DNA of 64,000 bases from the NCBI GenBank assembly GCA_942493125.1, contig OW818667.1, positions 744,001-808,000 on the forward strand. Direction: 5' to 3'. Shown piece after piece: positions 26,501-36,117 of this stretch (position 1 is the first letter of the stretch; the number at the start of each line of letters is the position of its first letter). The translations under genes and the position numbers were made by a program. The notes below the pieces were generated by a model. The model was not told the DNA's origin. It was given only the letters and a program-made list of their open reading frames with translations, and did no database searches. This stretch comes from Fusibacter_C sp942493125 (lineage in GTDB: Bacteria; Bacillota; Clostridia; Peptostreptococcales; Acidaminobacteraceae).

Positions 26501-27535
26501 CTAATTCTCCATTTTTTTCTTGTGTTTATGAAGCAGCATCAAGAAAAAGGGTCCACCAATAATTGAAGTGATAATGCCTACTGGTATTTCCATATTGGGC
26601 AACACACTACGAGCGAGTGTGTCACATATGAGCATGAACAAGGCACCACCAATAAATGAAACGGGTAAAAGGATTCTGTGATCTGATCCAAAGATCATTC
26701 TAAAAAAATGTGGAACTATAAGACCAACGAAGCCTATAATGCCACTGACAGAAACAGAAAATGCGGCAAGCAAGGATGCGACAACTAGCGCGGTTTTTTT
26801 GATACGATCGACATCGACGCCCATATTTTTCGCATCCTCTTCGCTTAAGTTCAGCGTATTGAGCTCACGAGAGAGGGTGATCATATAAGCAACGCCTAAA
26901 AACATCGGAAGGATAATCAATTTGACATGGTCCCATGAAGCGGCATTGAAACTACCCATCGTCCATGTCACGATCCGATCGATTTCATTGTGGTACACGA
27001 TCATAATGAAAGAAATCATCGAAGACAAAAGCGCGTTGACTACGATACCAGCCAATAAGATCCCAGTCGTGGATATCTTACCGCCCACAGATGCAAGTGT
27101 GTATACGATGAACATCGTGAGCATTGCACCAATAAAGGCCATCATAGACACGAGACTCAAACCAGCAAGTGAAACACCTACGCCAAAAACAATCCCAATC
27201 GTTGCACCAAAAGCCGCGCCAGAAGAGACACCCATCACATATGGATCAGCCATTGGATTCTTAAAGAGTGCTTGAAATACGGTTCCAATCACAGCGAGCA
27301 TCCCGCCGACACTTGCCGACAACAGGATTCTTGGCAACCTCACATGCTCGACGATGAATATGTGTGCAGGCTTTATCAGGTCTTTCGCTTCACTTGAAAA
27401 AATGATGCTGACAACATTTGAAACAGGGATCCTCACAGACCCCTGCGTCACAGCAAATGTTGCAAAGCCAATTAAGGCGATAACAAGCAATACGATTTTT
27501 ATTAAGTTGGATTTTCTCTTCATACCATATTCCAT
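26501..27535 (-). CDS. btuC: cobalamin/corrinoid ABC transporter permease
   Basis: 344 residues with about ten membrane helices of the FecCD/BtuC family. GSVRIPVSNV, LPRILLSASVGGMLAVIGTVFQ, and GFVGLIVPHFFRMIFGSDHR are typical. The ATG at 27535 has GGAG 5 bases upstream. It is located between btuF and btuD; substrate assignment rests on the B12 riboswitch operon. Confidence 0.92.
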   Translation of the reverse strand: MEYGMKRKSNLIKIVLLVIALIGFATFAVTQGSVRIPVSNVVSIIFSSEAKDLIKPAHIFIVEHVRLPRILLSASVGGMLAVIGTVFQALFKNPMADPYVMGVSSGAAFGATIGIVFGVGVSLAGLSLVSMMAFIGAMLTMFIVYTLASVGGKISTTGILLAGIVVNALLSSMISFIMIVYHNEIDRIVTWTMGSFNAASWDHVKLIILPMFLGVAYMITLSRELNTLNLSEEDAKNMGVDVDRIKKTALVVASLLAAFSVSVSGIIGFVGLIVPHFFRMIFGSDHRILLPVSFIGGALFMLICDTLARSVLPNMEIPVGIITSIIGGPFFLMLLHKHKKKMEN

Positions 27536-27543
27536 GTGCGCTC

Positions 27544-28788
27544 CTAGAATCTAAGTTGATAAGCAAGCTCCGGATATAATTTTTCTATAAGCGTCTTCAT
27601 GCTGTAGTCCATAATACGTGGTCCAGGGATAGAAAATACATTGGTATCCACTTCAATTGTCTTGCCAGATTTCAAAGCCGTTAAACTCGAATAGTTCTTG
27701 CTGCCCTTCATCATCGTAAAACTGTAGTCCGCACCTATAAGGTACTCAGGATTATGTTCGATGAGCTTCTCAAGACTATATGACCATTTATCCACATCCG
27801 AACCGACATTGATAAGACCCGCGCCTACCAAAATTTCATGGATGAACGTCTGCTTGCCAGCTGTATATTCGCTTTTTCCAGTACCGACGACATAGTAGAC
27901 TTCTTTACGCTGCGATGCTGGGATTGCCTTCATAATATTGTTGATGCGATCTTCTTTACTCTTCATAGACGATACCAATGCACGCGATTCATATGTTTTA
28001 TTTGTCAAACGACCCAATTGCTCAATCAACGTGTAAATTTGGTCGATTTTTGCTGGCGATTCTTGAGTTAAAGTCGATATTTTAGCCTTTGTAAGGGCAT
28101 TCATGACATCTTCATTCATATGCGTTGCAGCGATGACAACATCTGGATCGAGATTGATGACCGATTCTAAATCGGGTTCATATAACGTTCCGACAGATTT
28201 TACAGAGGCAGTTTGAGCTGGATACGTACAGTATTTAGTACGGCCAACAACCATATCACCTGCACCGATGGCAAAGAGGATTTCTGTAATAGAAGGTGCC
28301 AATGAAACGATGCGCTTTGCAGGTTTGGTGAACTTGTAGACCTTAGCACCATCCTTTATCGTGATCGGGAATACGAAATTGCCAATATATTTAACCGTAA
28401 TTTGCTTTGTTGCTGAACTATATCCCACTGTGTTGTTGAGTGTTTCAAAGATGAATTTCATTGGAACAAATGCTACTTTGCCTTTGAAATACGGTTTCGA
28501 ATCGAGCGTCATGGTTGCCGTATTGACCTTCACGACATTAGAGTTGTTCGTAAATGTGAATGTGACATTGCCATTGGTCAGCTTTATGGTGTTTCCTGAT
28601 ATTGTCGTCTTCAAACCGTACTCTTTCAAAGAATCTGTTGAGATCATCGTTCTTTCAAAGCTGCTTTCAGTTGTAGATTTTTTCACGACGCCATTGAAAT
28701 CTACTGATGCGCCAAATGACATTGGCAACGCGGATATTAGTAGTACCATTACAAGTAAGATTGAGAGTGCTTTATTTTTGAGTCTCAT
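27544..28788 (-). CDS. btuF: cobalamin-binding protein with N-terminal copper-amine-oxidase-like domain
   Basis: 414 residues. A cleavable signal peptide (to about ALPMSFGA, residue 27) has no lipobox cysteine. Residues about 35-130 resemble the copper amine oxidase N-terminal-like (stalk) domain (VAFVPMKFIFETLN...VGYSSATKQITVKY). Residues about 155-414 are a class III periplasmic-binding fold of the BtuF/FecB type (KRIVSLAPSITEILFAIGAG). It captures corrinoids for BtuCD. Most Gram-positive BtuF proteins are lipoproteins; this one must be held by its extra domain or another contact. It overlaps the cobD stop by 4 bases (ATGA). Confidence 0.85.
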   Translation of the reverse strand: MRLKNKALSILLVMVLLISALPMSFGASVDFNGVVKKSTTESSFERTMISTDSLKEYGLKTTISGNTIKLTNGNVTFTFTNNSNVVKVNTATMTLDSKPYFKGKVAFVPMKFIFETLNNTVGYSSATKQITVKYIGNFVFPITIKDGAKVYKFTKPAKRIVSLAPSITEILFAIGAGDMVVGRTKYCTYPAQTASVKSVGTLYEPDLESVINLDPDVVIAATHMNEDVMNALTKAKISTLTQESPAKIDQIYTLIEQLGRLTNKTYESRALVSSMKSKEDRINNIMKAIPASQRKEVYYVVGTGKSEYTAGKQTFIHEILVGAGLINVGSDVDKWSYSLEKLIEHNPEYLIGADYSFTMMKGSKNYSSLTALKSGKTIEVDTNVFSIPGPRIMDYSMKTLIEKLYPELAYQLRF

Positions 28789-29834
28789 ATTAGGGTCTCC
28801 TTCATAGCATCTATTAATGCTTCATTTGATTGTCTGTCTTTTATTGCGATTCTAAAGTAGTTTGCATCAAGGCCAGTAAAGTCCAAACAGGTCCGTAAAT
28901 AAAACCCTTTTTTGATTAATGCCTCATGCCATTGGGCAGGATTTAAGTGATTGAGTTTGATTAGGAGAAAATTTGCATGGCCATCAAAAACTTCAACGCG
29001 TTCAAGCTTTGAGAGCAGCGCTTTCATATATGCAGCCTCCACATCACACCAGTCTTGCAGTTGCTTTAAGTGTCGATTATCCTTCAAGAAGTATGGGATA
29101 CTCTCGAGTGCAAAACGGTTCAAAACCCACGGATCCCTAAATGCGCTGACGCGTTTGATGCTTTTTTCACTGCCAAACATATAGCCAATCCTCAGTCCAG
29201 GTACGCAAAACGTCTTTGTCATCGATCGCATGACCAAAATATTATAGCGTCCCATCAAGTCTTTCAACGCTTCATGATGCGATGGTCTGTCTTTAAATTC
29301 GATAAATGACTCATCTATGATCAGTAAAAAATGATCCGAATGCACACGCACTAAAATGGCTTCAATCTCAGCAACTGTAAATAATTGTCCCGTTGGATTG
29401 TTGGGATTGCAGATAAAGAGGGCATCACATCGCGCGTTATTTATCAATTCAGCAAGATGATCCGTATTCAAAAGAAAACCCGATTCGCCATTTAGTACAT
29501 AATCGTATACTTTTGTACCACTCTGAGTGAGCGCACGTCTATATTCTGTAAACGTCGGTTCAAGAATCATCGCTCGTTCAAGTTTCAACGCACGCGTCAT
29601 GAGATAAATGAGATCCGTTGCACCATTACCCAATATGATTTGATCCATAGGCCAATTCAAGTACTTTGAAAGTACAAGCCTCGCCTTCATCCCATCGATT
29701 TCAGGATATTCAAACAGCTGATCAATAGATAGGTTTAACAGTTCTTTATAGGCGCTATCTAGAGGAAAGTGTGGAATGTTCACACTAAAGTCATTTAGCC
29801 CTTCTTTTTTATGTTGTCCACCGTGAAAATTCAT
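28785..29834 (-). CDS. cobD: threonine-phosphate decarboxylase
   Basis: 349 residues, class I/II PLP enzyme. The N-terminal HGGQHKKEGLNDFSVNI is the CobD hallmark, with CNPNNPTG, the cofactor aspartate in IIDESF and the Schiff-base lysine in SMTKTF (K207). It makes (R)-1-aminopropan-2-ol phosphate, the linker attached by CbiB. Histidinol-phosphate aminotransferase is the nearest relative, but operon context and the N-terminus favour CobD. Good GGAGG, 4 bases from the ATG. Confidence 0.9.
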   Translation of the reverse strand: MNFHGGQHKKEGLNDFSVNIPHFPLDSAYKELLNLSIDQLFEYPEIDGMKARLVLSKYLNWPMDQIILGNGATDLIYLMTRALKLERAMILEPTFTEYRRALTQSGTKVYDYVLNGESGFLLNTDHLAELINNARCDALFICNPNNPTGQLFTVAEIEAILVRVHSDHFLLIIDESFIEFKDRPSHHEALKDLMGRYNILVMRSMTKTFCVPGLRIGYMFGSEKSIKRVSAFRDPWVLNRFALESIPYFLKDNRHLKQLQDWCDVEAAYMKALLSKLERVEVFDGHANFLLIKLNHLNPAQWHEALIKKGFYLRTCLDFTGLDANYFRIAIKDRQSNEALIDAMKETLI

Positions 29835-29923
29835 GGCGCCTCCAAGTTGTTTTTAGATCATTATTATGACGATTTGTCACTCCTACAAATTTCATAGTTT
29901 GAAAATCATGCAAATTTTCTTAG

Positions 29924-30856
29924 TTAGAATAAGATCCAACAAATGCTATATGCCAATAGTTCAGCGCCGATCATCACATGAATCGTCTCAGATATATGCT
30001 TAGGCATGATCGGATTGTTCGCGTCGCCAATAGTTGGTTTGACTACTACATTGCCAAAATAGACATTTGACCCGCCGATCTGTATCCCAAGCAATCCCGC
30101 TATCGCAGATTCCGGGTGACCAGAATTTGGACTTTTATGGTTGTTTCTATCTCTAATAAATATCTTAAAACCATTTTTGACATCTTTTCCAATGAAAATG
30201 CCCGTGATTATCATGATAAACGCGCCAATTCTAGCTGGTATATAATTCATTAAATCATCCATCTTTGCAGACGCAAAACCGATCTCCTTGTAAGGTGGCT
30301 GAATGTACCCAACCATAGAATCAAGGGTATTGACAACCTTATAAATTAGAGCAAACTCAAGTGACATGCCAAATGGTATGCCGATCATCATATAAAATAG
30401 CGGTGCCAGTACGCCATCAATCGTATTTTCAGCGACAGTCTCCACAACGCCACGCGTTACATCGCTTTGTGATAAGTCTTTAGTATCCCTACCAACTAGG
30501 TAAGAAAGCTTTATGCGTGCAGATTCAAGATCCCTAGAATCAAGTGCCTTTTTAACCTTCATCGCTTCATCCGATAGGCATCTTGACGCTAAAAATGTAT
30601 ATAGCAAATAGATTTCTATAAACGTGTAAAGAAATGGAGGAATTATCGCTTTCATTAACAAAATAGGCAGAATTGCACCCATTATGGAGCCAATCAAGAG
30701 TAAAAAGCCACCAATATAGAGGTTCTTAATACCCTTTCTGATCCATTTTTCAATGTTGGCGATAATCCATCCGAAGAACCTAATTGGATGCGGCCAATTA
30801 GGAGGATCACCAATTAATAAATCAAATAAAATTGCAATGCCAATTGTAATAAACAT
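29924..30856 (-). CDS. cbiB: adenosylcobinamide-phosphate synthase
   Basis: About 310 residues, integral membrane protein of the CbiB family: GDPPNWPHPIRFFGWI, YLVGRDTKDL, ETVAENTIDGVLAPLFY and RDRNNHKSPNSGHPESA are conserved. It attaches aminopropanol (phosphate) to adenosylcobyric acid. I place the start at 30856, behind AGGGGA; the frame is open up to an ATG at 30895, but that ATG has no ribosome site and its codons (MQFP) read through a copy of the GGAAATTGCAT motif. A 45-base gap separates it from the frameshifted cobQ. Confidence 0.88.
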   Translation of the reverse strand: MFITIGIAILFDLLIGDPPNWPHPIRFFGWIIANIEKWIRKGIKNLYIGGFLLLIGSIMGAILPILLMKAIIPPFLYTFIEIYLLYTFLASRCLSDEAMKVKKALDSRDLESARIKLSYLVGRDTKDLSQSDVTRGVVETVAENTIDGVLAPLFYMMIGIPFGMSLEFALIYKVVNTLDSMVGYIQPPYKEIGFASAKMDDLMNYIPARIGAFIMIITGIFIGKDVKNGFKIFIRDRNNHKSPNSGHPESAIAGLLGIQIGGSNVYFGNVVVKPTIGDANNPIMPKHISETIHVMIGAELLAYSICWILF

Positions 30857-30901
30857 CATGTCCCCTTGCGAAGAAGTAGTTGAAGGAAATTGCATAGTAG
30901 A

Positions 30902-32402
30902 TTAGCGAGACTGCTCAAGCAGTTCAAGAATCGCATCCATATTGAGATGTGCCTCTACATGTGTGGCCAATCGATCGTATTCCCTGTCCTTCAATTGTTC
31001 GAAGTTGACTGATTCTACTGGACAGTTCATGCCCTTTTCATGTCTCAAACGCTCTAAAATCGCATGCCTAAATGCATCGTTATCGAATATGCCGTGATAA
31101 TAGGTTCCCATGACATTTCCTGAATCACTGATTGCTCCATCATATTCACCTAAATCCGTCATCATGAATGGTTTAACTTGGTCATTCATAAAAGTGGTCT
31201 CGCCCATGTGTATTTCGTAGCCAGACAAGACTTGATCGATAACTGGTAATTCGAAAAATGGCGTAACCACTTTACCGGTTGCCTGTCTCGTTGTTTTGTC
31301 TTGTGCCATCTGTGTCTTGACTTCTAAAAGTCCAAGTCCATTGATTTTTATTTCTTTCGATTCAACACCGTGCATATCTTCAATGGTTTGACCCAGAATT
31401 TGATAACCCCCGCATATGCCGATGATCGGAACTTGATTTCTATGTGCTTTATAAAGTGCGTGGTTCATGCCAGATTCCAACAAATAGCGCATATCGTGTA
31501 TTGTGTTTTTGCTGCCAGGAATGATGAGTAAATCACAGTTTCCTATGGTTTCACTACTCGTTAAATACTCAAGGCTAACATCGGACTCAAGGTCAAAAAC
31601 CGTAAAATCTGTAAAATTCGACATATAAGGCAATTTGACAACCCCAATTTTAATGCGATTGTTCGATTTATGTTCAAAGCGTTCTGTAACGCTGTCTTCA
31701 TCATCAACTTTAAGATCGTTTATAAAGGGAATCACGCCATAACAAGGTCTATGAATCAAATCTTCAAGCATTTTCACGCCTGGCATGAGCAGTTCTACAT
31801 CACCTCTAAACTTGTTGATGACAAATCCTTTGATACGCGCTTGTTCAGCTTCACTCAACAACAGAAATGTGCCGTACAAAGATGCAAATACGCCACCTTT
31901 ATCCACATCACCGATCAACAAAACGTCGGTATCGACAATTTCTGCCAAGCCCATGTTCACGACATCGCGGCTTCTCAGGTTGATTTCTGCTGGTGAGCCA
32001 GCACCTTCTATGACGATCATATCAAATTTTTCAGTGAGCGTTTGAAATGCTTTTTCAATATGCGGAATCAGATAGTCTTTTGATGAAAAGTATTTCATCG
32101 CTTCCATGTTCTGAAATACTTCACCATTTAAAATGACTTGGCTGCCTACATCGCTTGTAGGCTTTAGCAAGATCTGGGTTCATTTCCACCATTGGCTTAA
32201 TTCGAGCAGCTTCAGCCTGAACGACTTGTGCACGCCCCATCTCTTTGCCATCTTCCGTGATGAATGAATTCAGAGACATATTTTGTGATTTAAACGGTGC
32301 AACGTTATAACCACGATTATTTAAAATTCTACAAACTGCTGCAACAATCAAACTCTTACCAACAGAGGAACCCGTTCCCTGAAACATTATTTTCTTAGCC
32401 AT
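30902..32402 (-). pseudogene. cobQ: cobyric acid synthase, broken by one frameshift
   Basis: Two overlapping frames together make one normal-length CobQ/CbiP. The first (32402-32121) carries the P-loop FQGTGSSVGKS and FKSQNMSLNSFITEDG up to EMNPDL; the second (from about 32167) continues LKPTSDVGSQVILNGEV through the amidotransferase nucleophile GICGGYQILG to the C-terminus. Removing one base at 32168-32172 restores the family sequence MNPxLLKPTSDVG. The enzyme amidates four side chains of adenosylcobyrinic acid a,c-diamide. Everything else in the operon is intact, so the shift may be a sequencing error, a recent mutation or, less likely, programmed. First gene of the riboswitch operon. Confidence 0.85.
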
Positions 32403-32442
32403 TTTTGTCTCCTAGAATTTTTGATTACTATGAAAATTGCAT

Positions 32443-32473
32443 AAAAAAAAGCACACGCCGAAGACGTGTGCTT
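32443..32473 (-). terminator. riboswitch-controlled terminator ahead of cobQ
   Basis: AAGCACACG-TCTTCGG-CGTGTGCTT then TTTTTTTT on the minus strand, between the cobalamin aptamer and cobQ. Placement indicates transcriptional attenuation by B12. Confidence 0.85.
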
Positions 32474-32534
32474 AAAATACAAAGATAGATTTGTACCTTG
32501 GTCACCCTACTTCCCTCCGAAGTCGATAAAAACA

Positions 32535-32700
32535 TAAAATCAAGGCAGGTTTCCTGGCTCATAGATCACTTTACTTTCCTATCCTTCCCGATTTCTCAGT
32601 GGATTCTTTAGGATTTCATCACTATATACAGTAGCGGGGGCTGCAGAGGATTCTAACCTCTTTCCCTCTTAGCTTTTAGACTAAGCACCTTAATTTCTAT
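32535..32700 (-). ncRNA. cobalamin riboswitch
   Basis: On the minus strand the B12-box region GAGCCAGGAAACCTGCC is preceded by the conserved aptamer core (GGGAAGGA..., CCACTGAG..., GCCCCCGC...). Aptamer, linker and terminator lie in that order before cobQ. Bound adenosylcobalamin is expected to switch off the whole cobalamin operon. The rest of the gap to 32402 is the expression platform. Confidence 0.92.
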
Positions 32701-32713
32701 TCAATTCTCGTTC

Positions 32714-32742
32714 ATTATATCCATACGATTTGTCAATGTCAA
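32714..32742 (-). promoter_or_regulatory. promoter of the cobalamin operon
   Basis: Perfect TTGACA (32737-32742), 17 bases, TATAAT (32714-32719) on the minus strand, just upstream of the riboswitch. Confidence 0.85.
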
Positions 32743-32848
32743 GGCAAAAATTCAACATTATCAGATCCGTTCCTTGACAACAAGCAAGACAATTTGCAAG
32801 TTTAAGTCAAACAACTTTCAAGAATAGCCATCAGATGTTTGAGCTTCA

Positions 32849-33304
32849 CTATGTGATACCTTGGATAAAATCCAATACCTCTCTAGCATGACCAACAGCA
32901 CCCACATCCCGAAACTCTTTGATGAGTTTCAAATTTTCATGAAAGATAAAAGTCGATCTAACTGTTCCCCTGACGGCTTTGCCGTACATTTTTTTATCTT
33001 TGATAACATCAAACTGCGACAATAACACTTTTTCTACATCGCTGATCAAAGTAAATGGAAGCGTATACTTTTGTTTAAATTTTTCATGAGAGCCAATTGT
33101 GTCTTTGCTAACGCCATAAACGTGGTAACCCAGCGCTCTGAAGTCGTCATATAAATCAGCGAAATCCAAAGCCTCCAAAGTGCAAGAAGTCGTATCATCC
33201 TTCGGATAAAAAAACAAAATGAAATTTTGCGTTTTAAGCGATTCAAGTGACACCCTTTTTCCATCAGTTGCCTTCAATGAAAATTCATCTATAAAATAGT
33301 TCAT
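32849..33304 (-). CDS. bcp: peroxiredoxin, BCP/AhpC-TSA family, 1-Cys form
   Basis: 151 residues, thioredoxin-fold peroxidase reducing peroxides. The peroxidatic cysteine is C41 in YPKDDTTSCT; the usual second cysteine five residues on (GCTTEAC) is a leucine here (SCTLEAL, L46). No other cysteine is visible, so it must be resolved by an external thiol. The remaining family residues (RSTFIF, Arg near 117) are kept. Single gene, GGGG before the ATG. Confidence 0.88.
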   Translation of the reverse strand: MNYFIDEFSLKATDGKRVSLESLKTQNFILFFYPKDDTTSCTLEALDFADLYDDFRALGYHVYGVSKDTIGSHEKFKQKYTLPFTLISDVEKVLLSQFDVIKDKKMYGKAVRGTVRSTFIFHENLKLIKEFRDVGAVGHAREVLDFIQGIT

Positions 33305-33433
33305 TTAACCCCCCTTGAGCTATTATTTTAATAGAAATAAATTTTAATGACTTTCTACAATATTTCTTCACTTATTACTTACATAGATATCCAATGTTCA
33401 AATAAAAAAACATCATGAAAAAAATATTGTTTA

Positions 33434-33462
33434 TTGTATCCCAGGACTGCGTATGCTATAAT
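33434..33462 (+). promoter_or_regulatory. promoter of the hom-thrB operon
   Basis: TTGTAT (33434-33439), 17 bases, TATAAT (33457-33462), 53 bases before the first gene. Confidence 0.7.
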
Positions 33463-33515
33463 CCACTTAACACTTTCGCGCACACTTGTCCGCGCACGAC
33501 AAACAAGGAGGCATT

Positions 33516-33968
33516 ATGGAAAATGGCAATTTTTTGATGATTCATGTCGATGTCTTGCCTGAAGTTTTTTTAAAAGTTGTAGAAGCAAAAAAACTCGTAA
33601 ATAGTGGCAAAGTAGACTCTATCGCAGATGCAGTCAAGCAAGTTGGCATAAGCAGAAGCACTTTCTACAAATACAATGAATACGTTTTTACTTTGGCAGA
33701 TGGCTTTTTAGGCAAAAAGGCAACAATCTCCATGACGCTTGATCATCATTCCGGTATTTTATCGCATGTCCTCGAGACGATTGCAGCAAATAAGGGCAAT
33801 ATCCTGACGATTAGTCAAAGCACGCCGATCGATAAAAAAGCCAACGTCACGATTACTTTAGACATAACCGATATGGCGACGACTTTTTCACAGCTTACAC
33901 AAGAATTGAAAAGCATAGAAGGCGTTTATAAATTTACTTTGGATGCCATAGAATCTACAGACCGTTAA
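33516..33968 (+). CDS. ACT domain protein with HTH, PheB-like (UPF0735)
   Basis: 150 residues. Residues 20-55 contain a helix-turn-helix-like segment (SIADAVKQVGISRSTFYKY) and residues about 70-145 an ACT domain (ISMTLDHHSGILSHVLETIA). The family is annotated PheB or UPF0735 and commonly precedes hom. It probably senses an amino acid, perhaps threonine, and controls this operon, but this is inferred from domain and position. The ATG at 33516 has AGGAGG 5 bases upstream; the longer frame from 33486 is rejected. Confidence 0.8.
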   Translation: MENGNFLMIHVDVLPEVFLKVVEAKKLVNSGKVDSIADAVKQVGISRSTFYKYNEYVFTLADGFLGKKATISMTLDHHSGILSHVLETIAANKGNILTISQSTPIDKKANVTITLDITDMATTFSQLTQELKSIEGVYKFTLDAIESTDR

Positions 33969-33981
33969 TTGGGAGGCACTT

Positions 33982-35199
33982 ATGAAAATCGCGTTACTTG
34001 GATATGGCGTCGTTGGCTCAGGCGTCTATGAACTGTTAGAAGCAAACAAATCAAAATTTAAGGAACTTTATGAACGCGATGTTGAAATAGTCGGTATATT
34101 GGTTAACCACTTAGAAAAATATACACATCTTGCGCATTCACACCTCTTCACAAACTCTTTTGCGTCACTTTCAGAACTGCAATTCGATGTCGCCATAGAA
34201 ACGGTCGGCGGTATTCACCCAGCTTTTGACTATGTAAAAAGTCTTCTTGAAGCAGGTAAATCAGTAATCACTTCCAACAAAGATCTCATCGCAGAAAAAG
34301 GGGTCGAACTACATGAGATTGCTGCAAATAAAGGTGTTGAACTAAGCTATGAAGCCAGCGTATGTGGCGGCATCCCCTTATTAAAACCTATCAGGGAGTG
34401 CCTCGTGGGCGATAACATTTTGGAAATCGTAGGGATCGTCAATGGAACGACCAATTTCATTCTAACAAAAATGAATGAAGAGGGATTAGATTATTCCGAA
34501 GCACTATCAATGGCTCAAAAACTCGGCTTTGCAGAGGCTGACCCTACATCTGACGTAGAAGGATTGGACGCAATCAGAAAAATAACCATACTATCGCGAG
34601 TTGGTCTCAATGTAAAACTCGACTGGAAATCCCTACCTGTTGAAGGCATCACGCAAATTTCATCTGAAGACGTCGCCTATTTGAAAAAAACGGGTAAAGT
34701 CATCAAACTGATAGGTATGACGAAACTGTTTGATTCATCTATTTATGCTGCTGTGAGACCTGTCATTCTCTCAAAAAGTTCAAAGTTTGCAAGTATCAAC
34801 AACGAATTTAATGCCGTTAGCATAATCGGACAATATGTCGGCGAATTATTCTTTTCTGGCAAAGGTGCAGGTAAATTTCCTACTGCGACCGCCGTATTAG
34901 GTGATCTAGTTGGCTTGATACAAAATAAGAAACAAAAAATCAATGTGAACCATACTTCGGCAACACCATTGCTTCTCTACCCATTTAAAGCAACTTGGAT
35001 CCTGAGAATTTCTCAGTTCGACCTTGATGCACTAAAAGATACACTTTTTAAAACGCTGCACGCTGACGATTATTCAATTACATTTTTATCTGATGATGCA
35101 CCTGTTTATATCGAGTTTCACAATTTGACAGAACAAGCGTTTATAGATTTTAAGACTCAAATTGGTCATGGTGAGAGCAAACACTATTTGGTTTTATAA
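33982..35199 (+). CDS. hom: homoserine dehydrogenase
   Basis: 405 residues. NAD(P)-binding GYGVVGSGVYEL, TSNKDLIAEKG, SYEASVCGGIPLLKP and the long NGTTNFILTKM...FAEADPTSDVEGLDA block are diagnostic, and a C-terminal ACT domain (about 325-405) suggests threonine feedback. It reduces aspartate semialdehyde to homoserine. It is placed 13 bases after the PheB-like gene and 18 bases before thrB. Confidence 0.95.
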   Translation: MKIALLGYGVVGSGVYELLEANKSKFKELYERDVEIVGILVNHLEKYTHLAHSHLFTNSFASLSELQFDVAIETVGGIHPAFDYVKSLLEAGKSVITSNKDLIAEKGVELHEIAANKGVELSYEASVCGGIPLLKPIRECLVGDNILEIVGIVNGTTNFILTKMNEEGLDYSEALSMAQKLGFAEADPTSDVEGLDAIRKITILSRVGLNVKLDWKSLPVEGITQISSEDVAYLKKTGKVIKLIGMTKLFDSSIYAAVRPVILSKSSKFASINNEFNAVSIIGQYVGELFFSGKGAGKFPTATAVLGDLVGLIQNKKQKINVNHTSATPLLLYPFKATWILRISQFDLDALKDTLFKTLHADDYSITFLSDDAPVYIEFHNLTEQAFIDFKTQIGHGESKHYLVL

Positions 35200-35217
35200 A
35201 AAAGACAGGAGGGTTAA

Positions 35218-36117
35218 ATGGTACTCATAAAAGTCCCCGCAACGACAGCCAACCTTGGCCCAGGATTTGACACACTCGGTTTAGCACTCAATCTTTTTCA
35301 AGAGATCATCATTGAAAAGTCTGAAACAAATGAAAAAAAAGTGATATGGTCTGAGGAGCCCACCTTAGAACTCAATGATAATTTTGTGGTGACCGCACTT
35401 GAACGGGCACTCTCACTTTATAAGCAACAGGAAACCGGTTATACACTCACTATGCTTAAAAGTGACATTCCAATATCAAGAGGGCTAGGTAGCTCAGCTG
35501 CTGCCATCGTTGCAGGCATTTATGCCGCCAACTATCTTATGGATTATTCCATGAGCAAACAAGTCATGCTAGATCTCGCAACTCAACTTGAAGGTCACCC
35601 CGACAATGTCGTGCCAGCTATGCTCGGCAACATGATCATCGCAACTAGTGTTGAGGGTGTCACACACTACGCAAGCATCGATTTCCCTCAAAACTTGGCA
35701 CTACACGTCTTTATTCCCGACTTCAAGCTCAATACTGCTTATGCACGAAAAGTGTTACCAGCGACCTACACGCGTGCACAATGTATCCACAATATCTCTC
35801 GGGTAAGCTTTTTGATTCATGCTATGCTAACCGAGAATTATGAAAATCTAAAATTGGCATTATCAGATGAAATTCACGAACCCTTTCGATATCCTTTGAT
35901 TGAAGATAGCGACCTGATAAAGGATCAACTGGCAGCTTGCGATACCTTAGGCTTTTTCATCAGCGGTGCTGGACCAACTTTGATGGCACTTACTAAAAAA
36001 GGCGAACCATTAAATTTGAAATTAAATACGGAACATTTTAAGCATCAATGGAAAAGGCTCACCCTGGACATCAATAAAAGTGGCGCAATATATGAAATAA
36101 TCAAGGAAATTACATAA
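35218..36117 (+). CDS. thrB: homoserine kinase
   Basis: 299 residues, GHMP kinase: VPATTANLGPGFDTLGLAL at the N-terminus and the phosphate loop PISRGLGSSAAAIVAG. It makes O-phosphohomoserine for threonine synthase (thrC not in the window). AGGAGG is 6 bases before the ATG. Its last codons and TAA form one end of a 115-bp inverted-end element (36105-36219). Confidence 0.95.
   Translation: MVLIKVPATTANLGPGFDTLGLALNLFQEIIIEKSETNEKKVIWSEEPTLELNDNFVVTALERALSLYKQQETGYTLTMLKSDIPISRGLGSSAAAIVAGIYAANYLMDYSMSKQVMLDLATQLEGHPDNVVPAMLGNMIIATSVEGVTHYASIDFPQNLALHVFIPDFKLNTAYARKVLPATYTRAQCIHNISRVSFLIHAMLTENYENLKLALSDEIHEPFRYPLIEDSDLIKDQLAACDTLGFFISGAGPTLMALTKKGEPLNLKLNTEHFKHQWKRLTLDINKSGAIYEIIKEIT

Noticed and set aside
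32121..32402. Programmed frameshift in cobQ
   Set aside because: The junction (CTT GCT AAA) is not a known slippery site, no stop codon or stimulatory structure lies next to it, and CobQ is not known to use recoding. Mutation or sequencing error is simpler.
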